Virus record (IMG/VR): IMGVR_UViG_3300031696_000042
Span: 1-27,016 of that record
DNA from: a virus
DNA: 27,016 bases
Strand: one strand, 5' to 3'
Below the pieces are notes generated by a model that was not told the origin of the DNA, searched no databases, and saw nothing but the letters and a program-made list of their open reading frames with translations. The position numbers and the translations under genes are program-made. Shown in pieces: positions 6,085 through 13,890 of the stretch; position 1 is the first letter of the stretch; the number at the start of each line of letters is the position of its first letter.

Positions 6085-8727
6085 TTAGTTTTTAGCAATA
6101 TCCTGGAGTTTTCTAATATCACGGGCTACCAAACTTCTTGGTGTAATTTGGTAACCGGCTTCACCTTCGTGAATTCCATGGTTACTCTTAGCGCCTGAAT
6201 TAATGCCTGCTGCTTTCTTAAGCCATGCCATATCGTCTTCTTCTACTGCATCTTCTTCATGAACATCTGTATCTCCTTGCTCTAAAAAATCGCTAATAAT
6301 ACCTCTTGCATCTGCATCCGGATCGTTATCTGCTAATTCACCAAGGTCATCGTATAGTTCATCATCACCAATATAGTTTCCTACTATATCAATCGCATCT
6401 TTTGCTGGGATAGGGCCGCTTGCTATAAGTTCCTGAAGGCCAGACATATCGTCTGCAATATGCCATGTTCCTTCTTTAACAGTGTCTTCTTCTTCAGATT
6501 CTTTAATCAATCCCATGGCATCTAATTTATCAAATATATATTCATGTGGATCACCGTCTCTGCCTTTTTGTGTTCCGTAAGGCATTTCATCACTAAAGTG
6601 CCGATACAACTTGTCCATTAACGCTTCATCAGCTTCGTAAACATCTGGTCCGGCAGCTATCTTAGCGTCCTCTTCTGGCGTTAAGTTTAAATTATTTGTG
6701 AAACTGTCCATTTCGGAGTGTTCGTTAAGTTTGAGGCCACGTGCTTTAAGTTCACGATACGCCGCTTTGATTTGCTGACCAAACACAGGTGAAATATCTG
6801 GTTCGTCTGTGTCGTTTTTCTTAATCCATGCTTTTAATTTAACATCGGACATTTTATTAAAGGCGCCACTCGTCTCTGCAACAACTTCATCACCATCTCT
6901 GATAATTTGATCTATAGGTTTGTTGTATCTTTCAATCGCGCCGTCTGAGTTAAGAGCATATTTAATTTTCCAACCATCTCTTTTTGCATCATTAACATTT
7001 TTTGTGCTAGGTTTAATACTCTGTGTTTCGTCGCCACGTATCATCACAATAACATTAGTTGACATATCACTGTCGTCTTCTTCGTCGTTTTCATATTCAT
7101 CAAATTCGTTTGCTTCATCGTCTGATGTATTATAACTGCCGTCTTTATCAAAGCCGCCCTCAACAACACCATCTATAGCATTTTCATATGCTTCCATTGG
7201 ATCTACTGCTTCTTTGGGACCTTCAATTTGTTTAGGCTCAGGTTGAGCAGCTATTGATTTGCTTTGCGCAAGGGCCATCTTAGCAAGTGAAATAGCCTTT
7301 ATCTTATTTGCTTTATAATCTGGATCGTCTTTTGTTCTCTTACCAAACGTAGTGTCTTCACTACTAATTTCATTTGCCATATTGCCTGCCCAGTTTGCAA
7401 CACTGTCATCTTGAGCGCGATCTGCAACATCCCTAAGGACGGCGGTAAGTCTACCAAGATTATCCATAAATTGCATACCTTGATACGCCGGCGTGCCGGG
7501 CATCATTTCTAATGTTGCCGGCAATTCAAAATCTGGCCTATCTATACTATCTGCAGAGTCAGCACCGCGATCTGACATACCAATGCCCATTTCGCCATGG
7601 CCCTCTTGGTCTTCTTTTTCAAAATACCACTCACCAATTTCTTTACCATCCTTGACAGCAACTTTATGCTCTGCGTCTGGTGTATTCATATCACCATCTT
7701 TAACTTCAGCCTTCATTGCCTTCGCAGCGGCTAGCCATGAATTAACATCTTTAAAGTGATCTCCAGTCTTTTTCTCACTTAACTTGACTGCACGGCTTAC
7801 TGCCCCCAGACTATTTTCTAATCTAGTATCAAATACTTCTCGTGTTAGGCGTGTGCGTAAATCATTAACATCATCTTCATCTACTTCAATTTCATGCGGT
7901 TCAAAATTTTCGAAGTAATCAATATAACCTCGTTGCTTAGTAACACTCTCAAGTGTGCTTTTCAATCCATAATAACGGCTAGTTGCTTTTTCAATTACGT
8001 CTTGGGCGTCCTCACTTACATAATCATCTTTTTTAACACTACGGACAAATCCCTTTAATTCAGACATTTCTGCCATGATCTCTGAAATGTGTTCACCATG
8101 CTCATCGTTCTGATAACCACCGTTACTGATATGTCTTGCCATCGCCCTGGCGCCCGGTAAATAGTTATTCTCGAAACGGAATCGTTCTCCCATACTATTC
8201 TCAATGTAGATGGCCTTAATATCTCTACTGCGAGACCCTTGCCTATCCTCATCTACAGTATTATGGTGCTGAACAAGTAGTCTGGCACCATTTAGGTCTT
8301 GGTAGCTCTTTTGTTTACTACCATATAATTTACTTTCCATTGCAACTTTATCCTTAGAATTACTTTTACCAACCAAAAAATCAAAATCTGATTTGTCTAA
8401 ACGTGTCTTTGTGATGTTTTTGGCTTCGTAATTTATCATATTCCGTGAGCTGAAGTATCTGAGGTCTTTTAGGAAGTCATACCATTTACGCTTGGATCCA
8501 CTTCCTGCACCATCAATAATGTCATTCTTAAAGTATATCTTAAGACTACCTTCATCTAGTATACTAACTACTACACTTCCAAAATCTTCTCCGTTGTCAG
8601 TAAATTCAAATTCAAAAAATACTGCTTCATCAGGCACTAATGTCTTGGCGCCGTCATCCCTGCCCATCGTAAGGCTGTTAAATTTACCGCGAAGTTTTTC
8701 ATGGAGGTCTTGTGCTAATACGCTCAT
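6085..8727 (-). CDS. Large acidic conserved phage protein, 880 aa, function unknown
   Basis: The N-terminal third (about 1-320) looks folded, with a beta-rich start (EAVFFEFEFTDNGEDFGS, then KRKWYDFLKDLRYFSSRN) and a central GERFRFENNYLPGARAMARH segment. I recall similar proteins as unnamed products in marine T4-like phages. The rest is very acidic and low in complexity, with repeated short Asp/Glu tracts, and ends in a small folded-looking tail (DDMAWLKKAAGI, then SLVARDIRKLQDIAK). No enzyme motif is visible. The N-terminus has an early LxE (Leu8-His9-Glu10), as seen in T4 proteins cut by the head protease. It lies between gp17 and gp32 with its own late-type promoter and terminator, so it is probably a late head-associated or virion protein. 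No ribosome-binding site precedes ATG. Confidence 0.8.
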   Translation of the reverse strand: MSVLAQDLHEKLRGKFNSLTMGRDDGAKTLVPDEAVFFEFEFTDNGEDFGSVVVSILDEGSLKIYFKNDIIDGAGSGSKRKWYDFLKDLRYFSSRNMINYEAKNITKTRLDKSDFDFLVGKSNSKDKVAMESKLYGSKQKSYQDLNGARLLVQHHNTVDEDRQGSRSRDIKAIYIENSMGERFRFENNYLPGARAMARHISNGGYQNDEHGEHISEIMAEMSELKGFVRSVKKDDYVSEDAQDVIEKATSRYYGLKSTLESVTKQRGYIDYFENFEPHEIEVDEDDVNDLRTRLTREVFDTRLENSLGAVSRAVKLSEKKTGDHFKDVNSWLAAAKAMKAEVKDGDMNTPDAEHKVAVKDGKEIGEWYFEKEDQEGHGEMGIGMSDRGADSADSIDRPDFELPATLEMMPGTPAYQGMQFMDNLGRLTAVLRDVADRAQDDSVANWAGNMANEISSEDTTFGKRTKDDPDYKANKIKAISLAKMALAQSKSIAAQPEPKQIEGPKEAVDPMEAYENAIDGVVEGGFDKDGSYNTSDDEANEFDEYENDEEDDSDMSTNVIVMIRGDETQSIKPSTKNVNDAKRDGWKIKYALNSDGAIERYNKPIDQIIRDGDEVVAETSGAFNKMSDVKLKAWIKKNDTDEPDISPVFGQQIKAAYRELKARGLKLNEHSEMDSFTNNLNLTPEEDAKIAAGPDVYEADEALMDKLYRHFSDEMPYGTQKGRDGDPHEYIFDKLDAMGLIKESEEEDTVKEGTWHIADDMSGLQELIASGPIPAKDAIDIVGNYIGDDELYDDLGELADNDPDADARGIISDFLEQGDTDVHEEDAVEEDDMAWLKKAAGINSGAKSNHGIHEGEAGYQITPRSLVARDIRKLQDIAKN

Positions 8728-8730
8728 ACT

Positions 8731-8740
8731 GTATTTATTA
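8731..8740 (-). promoter_or_regulatory. T4-type late promoter element before the 880-aa gene
   Basis: The minus strand reads TAATAAATAC, with the element ending three bases before the 880-aa ATG. Its first TAA is also the gp17 stop codon. A T4-type start would fall at or next to the ATG, giving little or no leader. Confidence 0.5.
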
Positions 8741-10303
8741 AATTAAAACAAAAGGCATCGGGTCTCTGGCAAAGTCATTTCCATCCCGTAATTGGTCGTC
8801 TAAGTCTGGAACGTAGGTTTTAAGCTGCGTAGCCATCCGCAGTGCTAGAATCGTACTCATTACAAGGTCATCAGTTTCGCCACTTTTCGCAGCATAACTA
8901 GTGCCGTTAGCAATAAAAGTTTTAAGCTCACTCACGAGCATCTTACTAGTTACCTTTAGTTTATCTGTTTCTATAAGTGTTTTTAACTTAGCACATGAAC
9001 TAAGTTTACTCTTTTGCGTAGTGTTAAACCCCTTGCGGAAACGCCGAGCATTGCCATGAGATCTAGTTTCACTTAAAAATATACCAGGAATATTCTCTTC
9101 GCCTATATCTGCAATGCTTATAAGTGCTGCTTCGCCAAGTGTATTATTCTCTACACTGTAATATACGTTATGCTCTGAACGTGATTCTTCAGCTAGATAC
9201 TCACATATACCGTGTAATATCTTTATTTGTTGTGGTATAGGTGTTTTACTATGTGACCACTCTGCCACCTGTATCATACTGGGTGCTTCAAATACTTGTA
9301 TTGCTGCTGGGTCGCCGCCTGTGCCTAAACTAGGGTCAAGGGCAACAAGATATAGTTTATCTTGCTGTGGTTTTCTATACCAACGTACTACGCCTTGTTT
9401 AAATAACGGTTCCTCACCACGTAATGCTAACAATATGAGACTGTCAATTAAAGTTTCATCATTAATAACAAATTCACAACCATGTTCTCTACGAAAACGT
9501 TCCTCGCCGATTCGACCTAATTCTTCTGCTTTCCAAACCTCATCCCTATCTGGGTGTTCTTCCCAATAAGCGCGGAATGCCTTAAATCCATTAACGCCAA
9601 CATCAGTATCATTGCCATCAACATCATAGCACTTATTAGCTAATCGCCATATCTCAGCAAACTGATCTTCATCACTATTTGGAGTACTTGTGATAATAGC
9701 ACTACCACCAGTTGCCAGCGTAGGTGATATACTAGTCCAGAACTCTTTAGCAATGCTGGGCCTAACGAACGCAAACTCATCTGCGTATAGTAACGAAATA
9801 CTCAGTCCACGTCCTGTATTTTCCGTAGTTGCTTGTGCAATAATACGTGAACCGTTCTCAAACTCTATACTACCTTTGTTATAACTTGTGACGCCGGCGC
9901 GAATATGATTCGGACATAGTTCATACGCATATCGTATACGTTGCATAATTTCCTGTGCGCCCGCATACTTGTGCGCAGCAATAAGGATAATACTATCAGG
10001 CACAAACATAGCCCTCCACAACAGATATCCAGCGGCTGTCGTTGTTTTGCCAGTTTGCCTAGGCAACATGTTAACATTGAATCTGTTTTCATGGTACGTG
10101 TGTAGTAATTTAATTTGATAGTCATATGGCTTATACAGCAACTGGCCCTGCGTTGGGTGTTGTATATGAAAGTGGTTGTTCATAAAGTAATACACACCAT
10201 CCACGGGATCTGCATTTTTTGCAAATTCTAAAATTTCTTCTTCTGTAAACGACTGCCGTTGGTGTGCTTTTTTTACAAGCGAACTATCTTGTGTAAGATT
10301 CAT
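8738..10303 (-). CDS. gp17: Terminase large subunit gp17
   Basis: gp17 is the ATP-driven motor and nuclease that packages phage DNA through the portal. Visible elements in the 521-aa protein: Walker A PRQTGKTT (81-88), Walker B LLYADE (171-176) with the catalytic Glu, the coupling motif ITSTPNS (204-210), and an RNase H-like nuclease with ALDPSLGTGGDP (Asp323), YSVENNT (Glu385) and ETDDLV (Asp478/Asp479). It is about 90 residues shorter than T4 gp17 (610 aa), mostly at the N-terminus. The start overlaps the 150-aa gene by 20 bases, implying coupling. The small subunit gp16 is not adjacent here but lies about 2.7 kb upstream in transcription order. Confidence 0.97.
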   Translation of the reverse strand: MNLTQDSSLVKKAHQRQSFTEEEILEFAKNADPVDGVYYFMNNHFHIQHPTQGQLLYKPYDYQIKLLHTYHENRFNVNMLPRQTGKTTTAAGYLLWRAMFVPDSIILIAAHKYAGAQEIMQRIRYAYELCPNHIRAGVTSYNKGSIEFENGSRIIAQATTENTGRGLSISLLYADEFAFVRPSIAKEFWTSISPTLATGGSAIITSTPNSDEDQFAEIWRLANKCYDVDGNDTDVGVNGFKAFRAYWEEHPDRDEVWKAEELGRIGEERFRREHGCEFVINDETLIDSLILLALRGEEPLFKQGVVRWYRKPQQDKLYLVALDPSLGTGGDPAAIQVFEAPSMIQVAEWSHSKTPIPQQIKILHGICEYLAEESRSEHNVYYSVENNTLGEAALISIADIGEENIPGIFLSETRSHGNARRFRKGFNTTQKSKLSSCAKLKTLIETDKLKVTSKMLVSELKTFIANGTSYAAKSGETDDLVMSTILALRMATQLKTYVPDLDDQLRDGNDFARDPMPFVLI

Positions 10304-10736
10304 TAAAAATCCTTAAAGTTACTATTGGTTTGGTTGATACTTGTATGTATTCTGCTATAAAATCAAAATGTCTTGACAACAGTTGAAACACATCTTGTTG
10401 TAGTCGTTCGCTAGCTATTCCGTAACTACTACTACCAATATGTCTATAATATGTCTTATTTAACCCATATCGCGAACCGTACTTAGGAAAGACTCCGCTT
10501 AAAAATAAACAAGTGTCTCCTAATTGTTTGGCGCTTGTATAATCTTTATTATTTAGAATAGAATACGCCTCAGCAAATGATCGTTCTGGTAAAAAATCTG
10601 GCTTATCGATAAAACTCGCTAATAGTGCACTAACATAAACTTCAACATTTTCCGGTAGCGCATGGCCTGTTTCTTTGCGTGTATTGACAATCATGTCATT
10701 AAATGGTAAAAAATATTCATCACGCATGTGCTGCAT
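10284..10736 (-). CDS. Conserved hypothetical protein, 150 aa, upstream of gp17
   Basis: The protein is mainly helical with a conserved-looking centre: a DTCLFLSGVFP segment, then YGLNKTYYRHIGSSSYG and a following helical LSRHFDFIAEYI. I have the impression of similar small bacterial and phage proteins with an LSGxFP motif but cannot name the family. It starts at ATG 10734-10736 with AGGAG close upstream, in the leader just beyond a strong terminator, and overlaps gp17 by 20 bases. The genetic link suggests a packaging accessory, but the small terminase is more likely the gene at 13029-13532. Confidence 0.75.
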   Translation of the reverse strand: MQHMRDEYFLPFNDMIVNTRKETGHALPENVEVYVSALLASFIDKPDFLPERSFAEAYSILNNKDYTSAKQLGDTCLFLSGVFPKYGSRYGLNKTYYRHIGSSSYGIASERLQQDVFQLLSRHFDFIAEYIQVSTKPIVTLRIFNESYTR

Positions 10737-10765
10737 TAACTCCTATATAATATACTTATTAACAA

Positions 10766-10799
10766 ATAAGGGCTAGTGATATTACTCACTAGCCCTTAT
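10766..10799 (-). terminator. Strong hairpin terminator
   Basis: A perfect 14-bp stem (ataagggctagtga with its complement) closes a six-base loop. Transcription from the 141-aa gene and the small membrane gene would meet it before the 150-aa gene. The minus-strand 3' flank is T-rich but not a pure run, so termination may be partial and some transcripts may continue into gp17. Confidence 0.75.
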
Positions 10800-10821
10800 C
10801 ACATAACATTAATGTTATCTG

Positions 10822-10989
10822 TTAGTCTTTTTTAATAATAGCCCATATACCGTAAGCAAGTCCTGCCCACGCTACCCATTTAATAACAGGACTAGCAATT
10901 AGTGCTAATACACTAATTGCAATTACAACGCCGCCGTCCCAACTAGTACGCTCGGCTACTCTGTCTTTTACATAATTAACGATATTCAT
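10822..10989 (-). CDS. Small membrane protein, 55 aa
   Basis: This short gene runs from ATG (10987-10989) to TAA (10822-10824), with a clear GGGAG ribosome-binding site eight bases upstream. The protein begins with a short amphipathic helix (MNIVNYVKDRVAER), then a SWDGG turn. A hydrophobic stretch of about 30 residues follows (VVIAISVLVLIASP and WVAWAGLAYGIWAII), ending in KKD. This is a classic one- or two-pass inner-membrane design. I recall similar small proteins in marine T4-like phages near head genes, with no known role. It lies between the 141-aa late gene and a terminator, so it is probably expressed late. Confidence 0.8.
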   Translation of the reverse strand: MNIVNYVKDRVAERTSWDGGVVIAISVLALIASPVIKWVAWAGLAYGIWAIIKKD

Positions 10990-11073
10990 CTTTTTCTCCC
11001 TTTAAGGTATCTGTAGTAGTGGCAACTATGCCCCTTGATCCCCAGTTTACCGGTTGAGGTTCTTATTAATAAA

Positions 11074-11499
11074 TTACGCTGTTACGATTTGTACTGAAAC
11101 ATTCGCTACTGCAGAAGTTTGATCATCAACCCACACTGCACTTGCACCTGTTGCAAATTCATGTGTTGCGGCGCCAAACTGTGTTAGTGTTGCGCGGTTA
11201 GCTGTAAGTTTAGTAACATAATATGTTTTACTTGAACTATCTGTTGCTGTTAGTGTTGCTTCGCCAACTGCGATAGCACCACTTGCTTTTGCAACTAGAC
11301 TAACAATACTTGTTCCGTCTGATGTAGTGACACTAAAACGGTTTGTGCCCTTTTGATTAACAACTGACGTGTTGTTTGCTGTTCCGCCAGTAACTCTAGC
11401 GATCATTTGGATCTGTTGGCCGGCCATACTTTGTGCGCCGATGGCACCAGTTTTGTCGTTGCCGTCAACTGCTTTTGCTGTTTTTAGTGGTCTTCCCAT
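11074..11499 (-). CDS. Probable abundant virion protein, 141 aa
   Basis: The sequence is Ala/Thr/Ser/Val-rich and probably all beta, with almost no Cys or Trp, as expected for a small decoration or structural protein. It starts MGRPLKTAKAVDG. Expression signals are strong: an AAGGAG site, a late promoter element 80 bases upstream, a terminator just beyond that isolating it from the previous gene, and a structured 5' leader. These together suggest high late expression. I recall similar proteins annotated as virion structural proteins in cyanophage-type myoviruses, but the exact part of the particle cannot be named. Confidence 0.7.
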   Translation of the reverse strand: MGRPLKTAKAVDGNDKTGAIGAQSMAGQQIQMIARVTGGTANNTSVVNQKGTNRFSVTTSDGTSIVSLVAKASGAIAVGEATLTATDSSSKTYYVTKLTANRATLTQFGAATHEFATGASAVWVDDQTSAVANVSVQIVTA

Positions 11500-11539
11500 T
11501 TGTTTTCTCCTTCATGAGTTTAAGACGTTTTAGGTCTAC

Positions 11540-11575
11540 GGGGTTGAGTCCCCATAAACTAACGATTTTCGTTAG
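11540..11575 (-). promoter_or_regulatory. Two hairpins in the 5' leader of the 141-aa gene
   Basis: Just downstream of the late promoter the transcript can form CTAACGA-AAA-TCGTTAG (11559-11575) and GGGG-ACTCAA-CCCC (11540-11553) in series. They lie before the ribosome-binding site and leave it free. Such 5' hairpins commonly protect phage mRNAs from decay; regulation is possible but unproven. Confidence 0.6.
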
Positions 11576-11579
11576 CCTT

Positions 11580-11589
11580 GTATTTATCG
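11580..11589 (-). promoter_or_regulatory. T4-type late promoter of the 141-aa gene
   Basis: The minus strand reads CGATAAATAC. It directly follows the T-run of the upstream terminator and lies about 80 bases before the start codon. Confidence 0.7.
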
Positions 11590-11590
11590 A

Positions 11591-11615
11591 CAAAAATCCC
11601 CCAATCAAGGGGGAT
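11591..11615 (-). terminator. Rho-independent terminator after the 284-aa gene
   Basis: The minus strand reads ATCCCCC, a six-base loop, GGGGGAT, then TTTTTG. The seven-base stem is perfect. It ends the 167-aa/284-aa transcript some 35 bases after the stop codon. Confidence 0.88.
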
Positions 11616-11647
11616 AAGTGTCTTTTATTGATCTAGTCTGCTTAGAA

Positions 11648-12502
11648 TTATTCGCTCTTAAGCTCCTCAATCATATTTTTATACTCTTTGTAAAAAGTTT
11701 CGTCAACATTATCAACATCAAGTGCCCTTACTGACATGGCGTTATCTCCGCCTGCGGCTGTTGGATGCATAGTCTTCGGTCCATTTAATCCACCACTTAA
11801 ACCAATAAGTTGCTCCTCGGCATCCATATATTGCTCTTCTGGCTCGTTAGCATACTCTTCAATCTTTTCAGCATAGTTATCGTACCCTGCTAATTTCATA
11901 ATATCCGTAAGCTCTTGGACTGGAATTGTAACAACTGCCTCTTTAACTTCAGGATCATCTGAATCAAGATCATCTGAATCAGGATCATCGCCTCCGTAGA
12001 CCGGATCGTTTGTGCCTTCTGAAACTATGCCTAAAACACCAGAACGGCCTGCCATTTTAAGCATTTCTTCTAATGCATAATCACTATCGTCTTCTACTTC
12101 ATGAACTTCTTCAATGCCTTCTTCAGTTGCTGATTCACCATATTGGTCTGGATATGCGATATCCTTTGATCCAGCCCAATTTGCTAAACGTGCAGCTAAT
12201 TGTGCGGCTTCTTCTTTGGATAGCTGAACATAACCGTCAGGACCAGTTAACTGAATACTTACTTGGTCGTCACCGGAGCCAAACTGCTTAACACTAACAT
12301 CACCAATTGTGCCCATTTCTGTGCCTTCAATTACTGATTGGTCTTGCTCAATTGTTTCTTCTTCAACTTGTGTGACGCTTTCGTCCTCAGATACATCAAA
12401 TTGATGTTTTCCAGCTGCATCGATGCCACGCTGCATATCTTCATTGTCGTAGCCCGCTTCTACAATTCCCTGTAGTCGTTTCATTACATCTTGCATCTGC
12501 AT
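11648..12502 (-). CDS. Acidic head-associated protein candidate, 284 aa
   Basis: The protein is very acidic, with long Asp/Glu tracts (for example a GDDPDSDDLDSDDPE run) and scattered folded-looking pieces: a QLTGPDGYVQLSKEEAAQLA segment and two short helices ending in Lys-x-Ala-Gly (LEEMLKMAGRSG, ELTDIMKLAGYDN). A similar helix ends the 880-aa protein. The best start is ATG 12500-12502, eight bases after AGGA; a TTG at 12518-12520 is in frame but poorly placed. The N-terminus contains Ile-Val-Glu at 13-15, compatible with a head-protease site. It directly follows the 167-aa gene and ends at a strong terminator. Function is unknown; a scaffold or internal head protein is an inference. Confidence 0.7.
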   Translation of the reverse strand: MQMQDVMKRLQGIVEAGYDNEDMQRGIDAAGKHQFDVSEDESVTQVEEETIEQDQSVIEGTEMGTIGDVSVKQFGSGDDQVSIQLTGPDGYVQLSKEEAAQLAARLANWAGSKDIAYPDQYGESATEEGIEEVHEVEDDSDYALEEMLKMAGRSGVLGIVSEGTNDPVYGGDDPDSDDLDSDDPEVKEAVVTIPVQELTDIMKLAGYDNYAEKIEEYANEPEEQYMDAEEQLIGLSGGLNGPKTMHPTAAGGDNAMSVRALDVDNVDETFYKEYKNMIEELKSE

Positions 12503-12503
12503 T

Positions 12504-13007
12504 TTATTGTTCCTTTGCAAACTCGTACTTGCGAGTTTCTAAATCTTTTAACATGCTCTCATTATATTCATCACCGAATACTTTAGCAACGTCATGTTTG
12601 TTTTCGTCTTTATATTCAGCATCTTCAAGTTTGGCAGAATATTCTTCGCCTTCTTCTTTAAGTGCTTCTTCCCGTGCAATTTCTTCTGGATGATCTTTAT
12701 TAATAACAACTAAATGACTAGCTGGAATATCCATAATTTCAGTTAGATAATGATAAAGCTGATTTGCTGTTACTGGGTATGTTAACTCTGCATCCATAAT
12801 ATGCACTTCCGTATTTTGCAATGTTTGGAAGTCCATTGGGTGCTCTTGGATAGGAGTACGCTTGGGCTTACTTAAACTCTTAAGTTCCCATTTTTCAAGA
12901 ACAGTTTCCATCTTATCCAGTAGCTCATCCGTGCATTCACATGCAAGTTTTAACCGAAAGGTATAAGTGGTTTCGTCTTCTGTGAGATATTCTACAAAGC
13001 TCTTCAT
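12504..13007 (-). CDS. Head-region protein with capsid-targeting-like N-terminus, 167 aa
   Basis: The start is set by an AGGA site eight bases before ATG 13005-13007; the in-frame ATG at 13014-13016 has no spacing for a ribosome-binding site. The product begins MKSFVEYLTED, close in form to the T4 internal-protein leader MKTYQEFIAEA, which targets proteins into the prohead and is cut after Glu by the head protease. The middle has a KPKRTPIQEHPMDF segment and a ferredoxin-like alternation of strands and helices that recurs in marine phage proteins I cannot name. The C-terminal third is charged and helical. It has an exact TATAAATA late promoter. Confidence 0.7.
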   Translation of the reverse strand: MKSFVEYLTEDETTYTFRLKLACECTDELLDKMETVLEKWELKSLSKPKRTPIQEHPMDFQTLQNTEVHIMDAELTYPVTANQLYHYLTEIMDIPASHLVVINKDHPEEIAREEALKEEGEEYSAKLEDAEYKDENKHDVAKVFGDEYNESMLKDLETRKYEFAKEQ

Positions 13008-13025
13008 TATAATCATCCTATATTA

Positions 13026-13033
13026 TATTTATA
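13026..13033 (-). promoter_or_regulatory. Exact T4 late promoter TATAAATA
   Basis: The minus-strand octamer matches the T4 late consensus exactly. It lies within the last codons and stop region of gp16 and 18 bases before the chosen ATG of the 167-aa gene, giving a leader of roughly a dozen bases with the AGGA site. Confidence 0.75.
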
Positions 13034-13532
13034 CTTTTTTGCCCAAAATTTCAGCTAATAATGTGTTACGATCTACTACCACGCCCTCTCCATCAACTGA
13101 ATTATCACCATCTAACTGCTTTATCCTAAGGTCTAGGGTTGCTTTTTTAAGTTGCAAATCTACCATTTTTAGCTTTTTATTAATTTTATGTGATTTTGCA
13201 CTTAATGCCGTATCTAGCATCCTACTAGCATTATTAAATATTTCGCCAGCAAATCGCGCTTCTACATTCATACCCAAATCCATCAGGTCCTGAAATGTTG
13301 CTTTTGCTGTTTCGGCAATATCATCCATCTCTGCGTCACTTGATTCTAAATCTCGTATAGTAGGCAACGCGGCATCAATCTTATCTACTGCTGACAATGC
13401 TTCCTGGATTTGTGGTAGTGTCTTCGGAGCTTCTTTGTCTGTGTTCATGCCAATGAGCTCATAATTTTCCCCAATAGTTACTTCGGGCATTTCATCATCA
13501 AGGTCAAAGAGCTGTTCAAGTTTTTTTGTCAT
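13029..13532 (-). CDS. gp16: Terminase small subunit gp16-like
   Basis: T4 gp16 forms rings that recognise DNA and regulate the gp17 motor. This 167-aa protein matches T4 gp16 (164 aa) in length and plan: a short N-terminal LEQLFDLDDEMPEV segment, an acidic linker, then a long coiled helical pair. In the helices, ARFAGEIFNNASRMLDTAL corresponds to the T4 PRHMEVFATLMGQM region, followed by a Lys-rich HKINKKLKMVDLQLKKA helix. Residues after about 145 are a short tail. It overlaps the GNAT gene by one base pair set (TAATG), so it is translationally coupled. It is well separated from gp17. Identification is by pattern only; another coiled-coil protein is possible. Confidence 0.6.
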   Translation of the reverse strand: MTKKLEQLFDLDDEMPEVTIGENYELIGMNTDKEAPKTLPQIQEALSAVDKIDAALPTIRDLESSDAEMDDIAETAKATFQDLMDLGMNVEARFAGEIFNNASRMLDTALSAKSHKINKKLKMVDLQLKKATLDLRIKQLDGDNSVDGEGVVVDRNTLLAEILGKKV

Positions 13533-13876
13533 TATGCTTTCTCCGGAGTTCGGATCATCGTTTCTCTGAAACTAAAATCTTTATTGCGGCCTCTGTTAGG
13601 CACAAACCCAAACTGTTTATAAAATTGTATAAGTCTACCTTTAGAACCGCCAAATGCTGTGTCTGGAGTTAGTGCTATTATTGCGCCTTGTGCATCCGCC
13701 ATGTCAACTATACGTTGCATAATTTTAGAACCGATCCCACTGCCTCGGAGGGGTTTTGGTACTTCAATTCTACTTAGGGTATAACCTTGTTCAGCATTGC
13801 CGTATAGATTAAGTATAACCCCAAACTCTGCTTCTATGTCTCCAGCAAAGTCTTCTGTTAGTTCATGTATTCTCAT
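13532..13876 (-). CDS. GNAT-family acetyltransferase
   Basis: GNAT enzymes transfer an acetyl group from acetyl-CoA to an amine on a protein or small molecule. The 114-aa protein has the acetyl-CoA loop in PKPLRGSGIGSKIMQRIVD (R44-G45-S46-G47-I48-G49) and the usual C-terminal FYKQFGFVP segment, with a beta strand (YTLSRIEVP) before the loop. The substrate is not predictable. It begins MRIHELTEDF; the Leu-Thr-Glu at 6-8 resembles a head-protease site, the same LTED as in the 167-aa protein. It lies between gp4 and gp16 in a late-type gene cluster, an odd place for a metabolic enzyme, and is coupled to gp16 by TAATG. Confidence 0.88.
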   Translation of the reverse strand: MRIHELTEDFAGDIEAEFGVILNLYGNAEQGYTLSRIEVPKPLRGSGIGSKIMQRIVDMADAQGAIIALTPDTAFGGSKGRLIQFYKQFGFVPNRGRNKDFSFRETMIRTPEKA

Positions 13877-13890
13877 ATTACCATTACTTA

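Noticed and set aside
10803-10818. 16-bp palindrome ataacattaatgttat as an operator
   Set aside because: It lies just after the stop of the small membrane gene and before a terminator, far from any promoter; AT-rich palindromes of this size are expected in such sequence.
11935-12000. Short direct repeats (gatcatctgaatca type) as a CRISPR-like or regulatory array
   Set aside because: They encode the Asp/Ser tract of the 284-aa protein and are in frame; simple codon repetition explains them.
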